64,000 nt of DNA, from the NCBI GenBank assembly GCA_030220185.1, contig JASPKZ010007541.1:7501-71500 (forward strand). Direction: 5' to 3'. The translations under genes and the position numbers were made by a program. A model generated the notes under the pieces. That model did no database searches. It was not told the DNA's origin and saw nothing but the letters and a program-made list of their open reading frames with translations. Source of the stretch: Diploptera punctata (taxonomy: Eukaryota; Arthropoda; Insecta; Blattodea; Blaberidae). Shown here piece after piece: positions 41,488-51,162 of the stretch; the stretch's first letter is position 1; each line of letters opens with the position of its first letter.

Positions 41488-41492
<5 letters not shown>

Positions 41493-43288
41493 TTATATGG
41501 ATGCGAAACATGGACTCTTACTTTAAGGGTGGGAATAAAATTACGAGTATTTGAGAATAAAATTCTTAGGAAATGTTTGGACCAAAGAGAGATGAACAGA
41601 CAGGTGAATAGAGAAGACTTCATAACAGTAAACTATATGGTCATTATAGGAAGCCGTATATAATATCTAAACCCAAGCCACCACCCCTTGGGATACCTCG
41701 GTCATCATGACCATACTCCCAAGTCCCAGACTTGTCCTCCCTATCTAGTTCGCGTCCACATTCAAAGTTCTCGGCTTGAAACCAACACCACTAGGGAGAA
41801 GGTGTTGGAGTTGCAACTGCTGGTAATTGCTGAGCTTCGTAGTCGTCAGGTCGCCTCATTCCTGACGACCCCACAGTTGGTCCACGGGCTCCTTGAGCCT
41901 AGCCGGAAGGACTGCTGTCGCAGATCCACCGACGGTTCCCCTGTTCTGCCTCCAGGGATATATTCTGCAGCCGTTGTGAGACCGGCTAGGGCTTGAGTCC
42001 ACAAGCCCCACAGTGTGAGACTTTAGTACATCCAGGTGCTCATCTCCTGGCGACCCCACAGTTTGTCCACGAGCCCGTAGGCTGAGCCAGGAACCAGTAC
42101 AGTTGCTCCCTTCTGCTCTGGTCCGAGCCGTGCCCTGGTGTGCCCCCAGGGACGTGTCCTGTTGCAGTTGTGGGCCAGCACGGAGCTCGCAAGCTCCAAC
42201 AGATGAGCAATAGTACGGCAAGGCGCTCAACTCCTGCCGACCCCACTAACGGTTCACGAGTCCCTTGGAATTGGCCGGGAGGACTGTCAATCAGATCCAC
42301 CGACCTTTCCCCCAGTGCACCAACTGGAGACGTGTTTGGTTGCTGAAGTGGGTCCAGCCTGAGCATTAGTACGTCAGGTCGCTCAACTCCTGACGACCTC
42401 ACAGATCGGTCCCAGAGTCGGCGATAATCCCACCAACAAACACCGCGCTTCCTCCTTTTCTGAGCTTATTGACCTGGTGGTAATTCCCAGCATTAAGCCC
42501 GGTATTGTCCCAACCAGCCCGTTCGCAGGACTAGGCCTAGTCGTGCCGCTGCTGTGAGACCAGCCCACTGAGCAATGTGGACATCCAGGGCGCTCATCTC
42601 CCATGGTGCCCCCACAGTGGTCCTCGGGTTCATTGAACTAAGAGAAAGGAGCTTCTGATCTCCAGTCCCCCACCGCTTCGCCACGGCGGCCGCTGATCCC
42701 GCTGTGGGCAAGGATAGGTGAGCTTTAGTACAACAGGGCGCTCGTCTCCTGTTGACCCCACTTATGATCCGCGAATCCATCGGACTTGGAAGGGAGGTCT
42801 GACTAGCAGATCCACCGACCTTTTCCCCACTACGCCACCTAGGGGACGCGATTGGCTGCTGAAGTGGGCGCAGCACGAGCTATGTAGTATGCCAGGTCGC
42901 TCGAGTCCAGACGACCTCACAAATGGCCCGCGGGTCCGGTCTGGACCTAGCCGGGAGGAATGCAAGCAAACCACCGACCGTTCCCCTATCCACCACCCGG
43001 GGACGCGCCCTGTTGCTGATAAGAACAGTTAAGTCTCGTAGACTGCGATAGGCAGGACATGTGGCACAAATGGGGGAATGAAAAAACGTGCATGGAAGCT
43101 TCTCGTAGGTACGCCAGAGGGAAAATGCTCAGTTGGTAGACCAAGAATGAGGTGGGAGAATAACATTAACTATGTTTTAGGGAAGTAGATTATACAGTGA
43201 ATAATTGGAAAGCATTAGCACAGGAAGGGATGTATGGAGAGCCTGTGGTCGCGCAGCCATAAATTTAGGGTTCGATAGTGCTAGTAAG

Positions 43289-43290
<2 letters not shown>
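41488..43290 (+). mobile_element. RTE-clade LINE tail split by a GC-rich array
   Basis: The left part 41488-41665 gives 'LYGCETWTLTLR', 'LRVFENKILRKC' (frame shifts) up to 'GSRI'. The right part 43019-43290 resumes with sequence for 'RTVKSRRLR.AGHVA', 'PRMRWENNIN', and the 3' end GGTTCGATAGTGCTAGTAAG. The two parts abut in the RTE consensus seen at 13500-13560, with only ATA repeated at the junctions (41663-41665 and 43019-43021). A (AAT)n tract follows the tail. Confidence 0.85.
41666..43018. repeat. GC-rich degenerate tandem array inserted in the RTE element
   Basis: About 1.35 kb, clearly GC-richer than anything else in the window. Seven diverged units are marked by CTCCTGACGACCCCACAG-like blocks at 41861, 42046, 42233, 42389, 42601, 42748 and 42907 (spacing 147-212 bp). 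Most units add GATCCACCGACCTTTCCCC, TGGCCGGGAGGACTG and GTTGCTGAAGTGGGTCCAGC. The first about 180 bp (41670-41845) are not clearly part of the array. Long overlapping open frames exist on both strands but carry no recognised domain and reflect the composition. Confidence 0.85.
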
Positions 43291-43325
<35 letters not shown>

Positions 43326-43398
43326 TAATATAATAATAAATATTATTATTATTATTAAAACAATAATTATAATTATTATTACTATTATTATTACTATT
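43291..43398. repeat. (AAT)n / (ATT)n microsatellite
   Basis: AAT triplets then ATT triplets between the RTE tail and a SINE head. Confidence 0.94.
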
Positions 43399-43733
43399 GT
43401 CCACCGCTGTGGTCTCTTGGTAGCGTGCTGCCTTGTCATGCAACGGGCCCGGGTTCGATCCCGGTCGGGGCAGTTTTTCTGGGTGAGGTTTTTATCGGGG
43501 TTTTTCCTCACCTGTAAGACAAATGTCAGGAAAACTTTAAGGCCCAAACGGTCCCCGAAATCATATCCTTATCATCCTTACCATTATCATTATCATCATC
43601 ATCCTTCACCGGTGTGGAAAGCAACGGGAAGCTACCACACCTACACAATTCCCTAGTAAAGCTGCAAGCATAGCATGAAAATGCTATGATTGCAGTGAAG
43701 GACCTGCCTTCGGGCAGAATTACTATGGATGGA
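43399..43733 (+). mobile_element. SINE family 1, full length
   Basis: Head GTCCACCGCTGTGGTCTCTT, B box GGTTCGATCCC, body and tail intact (CACCGGTGTGGAAAGCAACG, GCATGAAAATGCTATGATTG, ATTACTATGGATGGAT). The target repeat ATTACTATT on both sides is part of the microsatellite it entered. Confidence 0.92.
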
Positions 43734-43739
43734 TTATTA

Positions 43740-44190
43740 CTATTATTAATGTTATCTATCTTCAGATTTTTTACAGCTGCTGCCGTCTTTCCGTGTCAAA
43801 CCTTGAAAGCTAACGGTCTTGGGGATTTTCACTGCTTTACCCTCTTGCTTGCATTGCTATCTTCATGCTTTCCTTCCATGTTAACTTTGGAGTCCCATTT
43901 TTATTTTTCTGATTGGTTGGCATTGCTATAGTTGTTCAGGCCATTCTTAAAATATGTCCTAAACATTTTAATTCAGTCTCCTCAGTTCTTAAATTATGCT
44001 TTCTTCTGCTTCAATTGTCTTTCTATAATAGTTACCGTGAGACACGATTTAACCTGAATGTAGTTTAAATGCTTCATAATATTATTTTAACAAAACTTTT
44101 CTTACATCATTAATATAAAATATACATACCGATATAAAAATGTTTTAAATTATAAAGGTAATATTATTGCAGCAAACCACTTGTTAGCCT
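43740..44190. other. AT-rich stretch, nothing recognised
   Basis: The 81-codon frame at 43686-43931 begins inside the SINE and has no recognised domain. Confidence 0.45.
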
Positions 44191-44192
44191 CG

Positions 44193-44270
44193 ATAGTTTT
44201 GTGGTTGGAGCTTCCGACTTCAGTCCATGAGGTCCCAGGTTCGATTTCCCGATTAAGCTGCAGGTGATAC
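44193..44270 (+). other. tRNA-like sequence
   Basis: An A-box-like TAGTTTTGTGG and a B box AGGTTCGATTTCC with a T-arm-like surrounding. Likely a SINE head relic; no recognisable SINE body follows. Confidence 0.45.
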
Positions 44271-45084
44271 TTTTTTCTAAAAGAGTTATTCTGTTGTCGC
44301 TAACATTTCCTACTATTTTGAAAGTTTTCTAACGCTTCTTAAAACATTGCATATAATTCATAAATAATGGGAAAAACTTTTATTAGTTTCCAAGAATTTT
44401 TCGAAGTTCTAGCGTTAGATGTCAGCACATTATCTGTGAAACATATTCTGTCATATATTTGACATAGCCTAAAAAATGTAAATAAATTAAAACACTTATT
44501 TTTTTGCGTACCTCCCCAATTAGGGAATCTTTATTAATTCTTATTCATATTCATTACTTACACAATTAATCAATAACTGATATTGTTTTCATTCCGTTAC
44601 AAATGGCGCGTAATATGTTCTGACGTCATAAAGATGACGAATATGTGACGTTTTGTGTATAAGAATTGTATTGTATTGTATTGTTATATAGCTCCTGTAC
44701 AAAGTTTATTAGTAAGGAAATTATGCATGCTCTGTATAAGGCTTATACATTGTGTAACTAAACAACTGATGAAAGACTGTATAAGAGATTTTTATTAGCA
44801 AGACTGTCAATGTATGAATTTTAAGCATATTGTTTTAATGTTACTGCGTTCATTTGTATTTAAATATCAGAGTTAATTAGAATATTATGTTATTTTTTCC
44901 ATTACCTAAATTAACCTATCACCTTTTATATGTCACACCCCCACCTCGGCCACAATACTATGCAATTAAATTAATATTAATTTTATTTATGAATTTTATT
45001 TTTATGTTTGTGTGGTAAAATGGTATTTTACTGGCCAGTTTAGGATTAATAATAATAATTTATATATGTAGCAGGTTTTACAAT
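44271..45084. other. AT-rich stretch, nothing recognised
   Basis: About 800 bp without supported ORF or repeat, apart from a short (ATTGT)n run near 44666. Confidence 0.5.
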
Positions 45085-45248
45085 GTTCCACACCTTCTTG
45101 CTCCCAATTAATCTACCGTCAATTCTCCTCCACATCTAGTTGTCATTCCAATCTCCATCGTCCAATCCTTCCTCCCTCATGTTTCTTACCCGTCCTTTTC
45201 TTCTTCTACGATGTGGCACCCATTCTATTTTTAAACCTTTTCTTCTGT
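45085..45248 (-). pseudogene. LINE C-terminal fragment (third type)
   Basis: The minus strand reads 'KGLKIEWVPHRRRRKGRVRNMREEGLDDGDWNDN', like the '(W).P..RR.RGRP...W....'-plus-acidic end of insect LINE proteins. Short, without RT motifs. Confidence 0.5.
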
Positions 45249-45249
45249 A

Positions 45250-45316
<67 letters not shown>

Positions 45317-45335
45317 GTAATAATAATAATAATGT
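45249..45335. repeat. (AAT)n microsatellite
   Basis: About 85 bp of AAT with an AGT variant. Confidence 0.96.
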
Positions 45336-45494
45336 TAGTAATAAAAGTTTACTTTTTATTATATTATTTTTATTAACATCAGAACTCAAATTTATTGAAA
45401 TAATGATAAACGGAAGCTGGTTTTTTATAAGATGTAAAACTTAGGAATTAGCAGATAAATCATTGTATCAATAACACATTCGTATCAGACTAGG

Positions 45495-45990
45495 CGAATA
45501 TGATAAGATAATAATGAAAGGATAGTAATGTTTGGGGTTATAATTATACGCTTTAAATTTTCCTAACTTTTTCTTACAAAACTCAATGATGCGACAGGCC
45601 TACTAGCTCGCTGTTGCCCATATGTGTTAATAATAGAGGTGGAAAATCATCCAGCCAGTGTAGGGGTGACATATGGACAGCATGTCGGGTCTCCCAGCCC
45701 ATGTAACTAGTCTTCTCAACCTGGAGTCGCTATTCATTATAAATTCCTTAGGATGCTGGGTGGCACCAGTGCATACAAGCCGAAATTCTATGAGATAATT
45801 TCTTCCCCCATGAAGACCTGAACCAGCGCAAGTATCGTAGCTCTGCGCCAAGGCACCTTGCATTAACGATTTGGCTACGGCGCGGGGCAATTTTTTTTAA
45901 CAGGTGAGGAAAAGAACCGAAGAAAACTCACTCAGGAAACTTGTCCTGTCCGACAATTGAACCAGGCTTCCTGCGCACGAGGCGACGGCA
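45495..45990 (-). mobile_element. SINE family 1/2 remnant interrupted by SINE family 5
   Basis: GGGGTTATAATTATACGCTTTAAATTTTCCT (left, about 45533-45573) and ACAGGTGAGGAAAAGAACCG ... CTTCCTGCGCACGAGGCGAC (right, 45900-45990) are adjacent blocks of the family 1/2 minus strand. A family 5 copy separates them. The A-box end of the head is missing. Confidence 0.65.
45574..45899 (-). mobile_element. SINE family 5 copy 2
   Basis: Minus-strand head CCCCGCGCCGTAGCCAAATC (A-box-like) and GGTTCAGGTCT (B-box-like). The body is homologous to 15606-15939 (ACCTGGAGTCGCT, GACATATGGACAGCATG, GCAACAGCGAGC). The 87-codon frame here is spurious. Confidence 0.7.
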
Positions 45991-46118
45991 TAATAACAAT
46001 ATAAAATTTCTCTTTCATTCAGTAATTGAATAGTTATAAGGAGAAAATTTTATATTTCATCTTAGTTAATGTAGTTTCCTTACCTATAGTAGCCTATATT
46101 CTCCTTTTGTCTAATAAT

Positions 46119-46152
46119 AATGATACTACTACTACTACCACTACTACTACCA

Positions 46153-46249
<97 letters not shown>

Positions 46250-46325
46250 GACTACGACTTCTACTACTACTACTGCTGCTGCTCCGCTGCGGCCGCCGCC
46301 ACCACCACCACCACCAATAACAATA
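46119..46325. repeat. (CTA)n microsatellite with GC-rich end
   Basis: About 165 bp of ACT/CTA triplets with a few substitutions, then GCTGCTGCTCCGCTGCGGCC and (CCA)n. The Thr and Leu homopolymer frames are artefacts. Confidence 0.97.
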
Positions 46326-46329
46326 ATAA

Positions 46330-47080
46330 CAGTGCTTTATTTATTGTGGGTTGGTGAACAATGATATATGTCCTATTTTTCTTAATTCCAATTTACGCAT
46401 ATAAATGCTTGCAATACAATTATCTGAGAGCAAAATTCTTTTTGAAATGTTCTCCATGCCTTGTTTTTGTTGTTGGTGTTTATTTCCCTAGATCATAGTG
46501 CATTTTTCTTTCTTGTTTTAGGATCTCGATATTTGTTCTTTGATATATTTTTCTTAGCGCATTTGTCATTTATTTTCAGGATCCTAAGATATGATATCAA
46601 CCAAGAAACAGATCTTTTCGCATTGTAATAGCTAGATTTTCGTGCAATGAATCATGAGTCAGCGGTATAAATTTATTACTGTCTGTTATTGCTTCTTCAA
46701 GATTAAAGGTTGTATTGTTTCCAATTCTTCGCTATTCTCAATTTCGCTACTAATGTTAACAAAACAGAAAAGCCACAGCCCTATGGTACCGTTAGTGAAG
46801 TTTATTTTTTCCTAAGGGGCTACTTATTCTCACTACACGTAATATAATTCAAATGTTCTAGCGTGATTTCTGTTATTGATGGAGGTTTCATGAATATATT
46901 GACAATCATAAGTTGAAATAATTGAAATAGTGACACAATGTTTTTATTCTAAATTTAATGTTTTGTTCCCAAATAAAGCTTGAATGATATGTAATTAATT
47001 TGTGTGATAATCTATATCTTAAATTAATGTTTTTATTAAGGATTTTTTCTACGTTACAGTAGTTATCTTTAAGCCCCATT
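46330..47080. other. AT-rich stretch, nothing recognised
   Basis: No supported ORF, repeat or RNA. Confidence 0.5.
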
Positions 47081-47083
47081 GTA

Positions 47084-48403
47084 CGAGGGCGGATCGGAAA
47101 GTAACGCACAATAATTTTGTTCTGCCTTGGTATTGCAGCTAGAATGTTGAAATTTCACAGAGATATAGTTTGAAGTTTTCACTACAGATGGTATTTTTGT
47201 CTCAGGTGCACCTCTTGCGAGAGAAGCTTGAACTATGCAACAAAGATGGCGCGCATGCTACAGTCGTCCACCTGTGAGGAACAGAGAAGTGTTGTTCGAT
47301 TTTTGTGGGCCAAAGGGCATAAATCCAGTGAAATTCACAGGGACATGCGTGGTGTGTATGGGGATGATTGTATGGACCGTAGCAATGTTTCCAGGTGGTG
47401 CACATTCTTCCAAGAGGGACGCGTGAACCTTAATGATTCGCCACGCTCCGGCCGGCCGACAACAGCAGCAATCCCGCAGAATGTCAGAGGCATTGAGGCG
47501 GCAATTCTGAACGACCGGCGTGTGCAACTGCGAGCCTTATCGCAGAAGTTCAACATTTCCTATTGTGCGGTGTACGGTATTGTTCATGAAAATTTGAAAT
47601 TCCGTAAAGTTAGTGCTCGCTGGGTGCCTAAGAACCTGACAGACGACCACAAGGGCCAGCGAATGATGGCAAGCTTGGACCACTTAACGCGGTAACACCG
47701 CACAAGGACATGACTTTCTGGAAGGAATCGTCACAGGTGATGAGTCGTGGGCGTACCACTACACGCCCGAAACAAAGCAGGCATCAATGAAGTGGAAACA
47801 TGCTGGTTCCCCAGTAAAGAAAAATTCAAAGTGACTCAATCTGCCAGGAAAGTGCTTGTGACAGTGTTCTGGGATATGCATGGTGTTTTTATTGGTGGAC
47901 TTTGCTGAACACGGGACCACTGTGAATGCTGCGGCCTACATTAATACTTTGGTGAAGTTGCGTCGTGCCATTCGTGACAAACGTCACAACATTAACGTTA
48001 AACTTCTTCATGACAATGCTCGCCCCCATGTTGCTGCTGTCGTTAGTCAGAAAATCGCCGAATTTTGTGGGAGGTGCTCCAGCATCCACCATACAGTCCG
48101 GATCTTGCACCATCGGACTTTCATCTGTTTGGTCCCATGAAGAAATTCCTGGCCGGCAAACGCTTTGAGACAGATGTGGAAGTGAAATCAGCAGTGCGCA
48201 GATGGCTACACTCCAACCAAACGGACTTCTACGAACAGGGCATATTGAAACTGGTAACACGATGGGAAAAATGTGTTGAGAAAGTTTGTGACTATGTCGA
48301 AAAGTAGGTAAAAGATGTAAGTTCATTTGTGATTTTTTCCCTTTTTTTACTATTAAACTTTTTAAAAAAAAATTATTGTGCGTTACTTTCCGATCCGCCC
48401 TCG
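47084..48403 (+). mobile_element. Mariner transposon, full length, inactivated
   Basis: A 1,320-bp element bounded by 35-bp perfect TIRs (CGAGGGCGGATCGGAAAGTA ... ACAATAATTTT) and TA duplications at 47082-47083 and 48404-48405. It encodes one mariner-type transposase in broken frames. The length and TIRs match a complete mariner (about 1.3 kb). It is flanked on the right by a repeat G copy. Confidence 0.95.
47246..48307 (+). pseudogene. Mariner transposase (DD34D), frameshifted
   Basis: The first ATG of the family-like start is at 47246 ('MARMLQSSTCEEQRSVVRFLWAKG'). The N-terminal helix-turn-helix region follows ('KSSEIHRDMRGVYGDDCMDRSNVSRWCTFFQEGR'), then 'RSGRPTTAA'. The first frame stops at 47695 after 'HKGQRMM'. 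Later blocks appear in other frames: 'VTGDESWAYHYTPETKQASMKWKH' (first catalytic Asp), 'LLHDNARPHVA' (second Asp, near 48010) and 'PPYSPDLAPSDFHLFGPMKKFLAGKRF' (third Asp, near 48110). The second and third Asp are about 34 residues apart when the frame change near 48060 is bridged, as in mariner. At least three frame changes make it non-functional. In active elements the enzyme cuts and pastes DNA at TA. Confidence 0.92.
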
Positions 48404-48544
48404 TATTTTGCTGCGCCACAGATTTCTATCTCAGTATATTCTTCTTTGAGGTATCTGCTGATCATGTTTATTCTCACTTCATCTACTGTTCCCTGGGTTT
48501 CCCCTTTTTTCTTGTCCATCAACATTCCAATCCAGCATACTACA

Positions 48545-48975
48545 AAACGCGCGTGGGAAATAAAACCACTGCCCTCTATGTATACTACGTACAATATATA
48601 TACAGAAAATATCCAAAATGTAGTGTTAATATATATTATACGAAACAAATCACTGCATTTTAAATGAACTGAACTTTATTTGAAACAATATAAAACAATA
48701 AATACGTACTTCGGCCATGTTATCAATAATTGTTCTCAAGACCTCCTGTTGTTTCAACTAATAAACATTGCCCACACTCTTAATGTTAGTCAATTGTGTA
48801 TAATGAACGCAAATATTTCCACCAAAGATGTTATTATTTTACTATTATATATTATTTTGAAAACACCATCGCGCAAAAAATAATGTACAACGCACGTTTG
48901 TAAGTGTTTTACAGAATCTCGCGAACATTTTCCTCGATTCTGTAAAAACCACTTCCCAACCTCGCATCGTAATAT
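48545..48975. repeat. Interspersed repeat G, copy 2
   Basis: See the copy at 37280-37700; same block order and orientation (GGGAAATAAAACCACTGCCC, CTGCATTTTAAATGAACTGA, CGCAAATATTTCCACCAAAG, GCGCAAAAAATAATGTAC, CTCGCATCGTAATATACTAT). Confidence 0.88.
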
Positions 48976-49046
48976 ACTATTATCTCCCCTCAAGAGACCA
49001 TATTTCGAACTCATATAACTGGAAGAATAGCTTGATATATATATAA

Positions 49047-49370
49047 GTCCATCGCTGTGGCCTCGAGGTAGCGTGCTGCCTTGTCACGCAGAGGGTCCGG
49101 TTTCGATCGCCGGCCGAGGCAGTTTTTCTGGGTGAAGTTTTTATCGGGGTTTTTCTTCACCTGTAAGATAAATGTCAGGAAAACTTTAAGGCCTAAACGG
49201 TCCCCGAAATCATATGGCCATCATCCTTATCATCATCATCATCATCATCCTTCACCGGTGTGGAAAGCAACAGGAAGCTACCACACCTACAATTCCCTAG
49301 TAAAGCCGCAAGCATAGCATGAAAATGCTATGATTGCAGTGAAGGACCTGCCTTCGGGCAGAATTACTAT

Positions 49371-49374
<4 letters not shown>
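49047..49374 (+). mobile_element. SINE family 1, full length, inside an AT tract
   Basis: Head GTCCATCGCTGTGGCCTCGA (A box changed), B box GTTTCGATCGC (changed), body and tail intact, ending ATTACTATGGAT. Short ATs precede it and a (AT)22-type tract follows. Confidence 0.9.

Positions 49375-49418
<44 letters not shown>
49375..49418. repeat. (AT)n microsatellite
   Basis: A pure AT tract starting at the SINE tail. Confidence 0.96.
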
Positions 49419-49419
<1 letters not shown>

Positions 49420-49805
49420 AACTAATACCCGTTGTGCGTTGCTACGCCAAATAAATTAAATATTAAAGGTTAATTAAATTGTATGGTATACACTGAGATG
49501 AAAAAATACGACAGTTACTAGTCAGTTTTTAATGTCGGACTTCAGGAAAACCTCCACTTCTAATTGTCGGAATTGGCTCATTTTTGTATACTACCTACCT
49601 CGGTTTATGTTAATAGGATATATAGTATGTTTCGTTGTGGAACATCGAAAATTATGACCGCTAAGGCGATTTTAAAATTCATTCAGATGAACTCCTAAAC
49701 CTAATAGTTTTGGAGGGTTCAATTTTGAATCTAAACCATCCAGGGACGCACTCAAACACACACACATAATTTCATCAATATCTATCCAGTCTATGCGACT
49801 TTCAG
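49419..49805. repeat. Interspersed repeats J (head) and K
   Basis: ACTAATACCCGTTGTGCGTT is the head of repeat J. From about 49520 the sequence follows repeat K: GTCGGAATTGGCTCATTTTT, CCTCGGTTTATGTTAATAGG, ACATCGAAAATTATGACCGC, GATGAACTCCTAAACCTAAT, GAATCTAAACCATCCAGGGA, ATTTCATCAATATCTATCCAG. The same order recurs at 57500-57860. Confidence 0.82.
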
Positions 49806-49814
49806 TAATAAAAC

Positions 49815-50200
49815 TGGAGACAAAAATAAAAACAATATAACAGCAACAATAAATAGAGGTGTAAGACAGGGATGTCCACTTTCATCCTCCCTTTTTAATA
49901 TTTATATTGACGATATCATATGTAATTGGCAGATAAATTTGGACTCACATTTCAAAATAAGAAATAAGATGTTAGATACCTTACTTTTTGCAAACGACCA
50001 TGTTCTAATATCTAGTTCAGAAGATGGTCTACAGAAATCGCTCTTTCAGTCAAATAACATTATACAGAAATATAATTTCAAAATATTAATAAGTAAAACG
50101 AAAATCCTAGCTTTAAAGGGATCAGATACCGGAAGACCTAAAATAATTCTGGAGGGGAAATGTATTGAACAAGTGAACCATTTTAATACTACTCGATGAT
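49815..50200 (+). pseudogene. LINE reverse transcriptase core fragment
   Basis: Plus-strand translation from about 49830 gives 'NITATINRGVRQGCPLSSSLFNIYIDDI' (RT motif B with the G.RQG.PLS signature), then 'MLDTLLFANDHVLISSSEDGLQKSL' (motif C). Here FAND stands where active enzymes have (F/Y)ADD, so a catalytic Asp is replaced by Asn. 'SKTKILALKGSDTGRPKIILEGKCIEQVNHFN' and a stop at 50197-50199 follow. The fragment relates to the type at 4856-5470 and 22313-22639. Truncated on both sides. Confidence 0.85.
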
Positions 50201-50876
50201 TGACCATGCTTGTAATTTACATATCTGGATTTGAGGTCAGCAGCGGTTTAAAGGTAAGAGCCTTCTAGACCTGTACTGCCGTGCAATTAGTTATTATTTT
50301 ATTATTATTATTATCTTATTATTATTTTATTATTATTATTATTGTTAAAAAGTTGTAGTTCTTTAGTTCTATTATGTTTCAGCACACGAACTATTTCAAG
50401 ATACTTAGATTTCTGATAGAACAGGAAAGCAATTAAAGTCAATTACCTGAAACTGGGTGGGAGACAAATCACAGAAACATTTGAACATTAATTAGTATCT
50501 ACTTTAGTATAGGGCACATCACCTCACCTCCGACCTTTAAAGCAATCAGAGTTTAGTGTTTTGTATAGCACAACTTCTATTACATTGATAGGATCCCATT
50601 TAAAACAAACAAGCATTTAATTGAATTAATCTTTTATAGAGGTGTCAGTAACAGTTTTACGTTCTGCGCGATCGATGTGTCATTTGAAAAGCATCAAGTA
50701 CGATAACAATCTACGTTTTCTTAATTGAAAACAATTATCATACTTACTGTTATATTTTTTGATACATTGAAGCCCGATTATACAGTTTTTATTGCTCTAA
50801 TTTTGTGAATACTTCTCTCAATGGAGTGGTAGTGGTGCTATGTTATGCTATTATTTTATTTAAGGGCGCTAATTAC
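50201..50876. other. AT-rich stretch with (ATT)n at 50294-50345
   Basis: No gene supported. Confidence 0.5.
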
Positions 50877-51162
50877 TCTTACTTACTTACTCACTGGCAC
50901 TATCGAACCCGTAGGTTCATGGCCGCGCGGACATAAGCTCTCCATACATTCCTATCCTTAGCTAATGTTTTCCAATCGTTCCATGTATGATCTACTTCCC
51001 TCAAATCATAGTTAATGTTATTCTCCCACCTCATTCTTGGTCTACCAACTGGGCGTTTTCCCTCTGGCTTTCCTACAAGAAGCTTCCATGCACGTCTTTC
51101 ATTCCCCATACGTGCAACATGTCCTGCCCATCGCAGTCTACCAGACTTAACTGTTCTTATTA

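Noticed and set aside
41102..41554. 150-codon Asn-rich frame
   Set aside because: Translation of AAT/GAT microsatellite repeats.
40988..41623. 211-codon minus frame with a long Ile run
   Set aside because: Most of it translates an (AAT)n microsatellite. Only the last about 80 codons are LINE tail and are annotated as such.
42040..42402. Overlapping frames of 100-127 codons in the GC-rich array (also 42493-42876 and 41688-41996)
   Set aside because: Open on several frames and both strands at once, as expected from low stop-codon density in GC-rich DNA. No domain recognised. The array itself is reported as a finding.
46026..46364. 112-codon Thr-rich frame
   Set aside because: Translation of the (CTA)n tract.
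47889..48419. 176-codon minus frame across the mariner
   Set aside because: Antisense shadow of the broken transposase; the sense strand carries the conserved mariner motifs.
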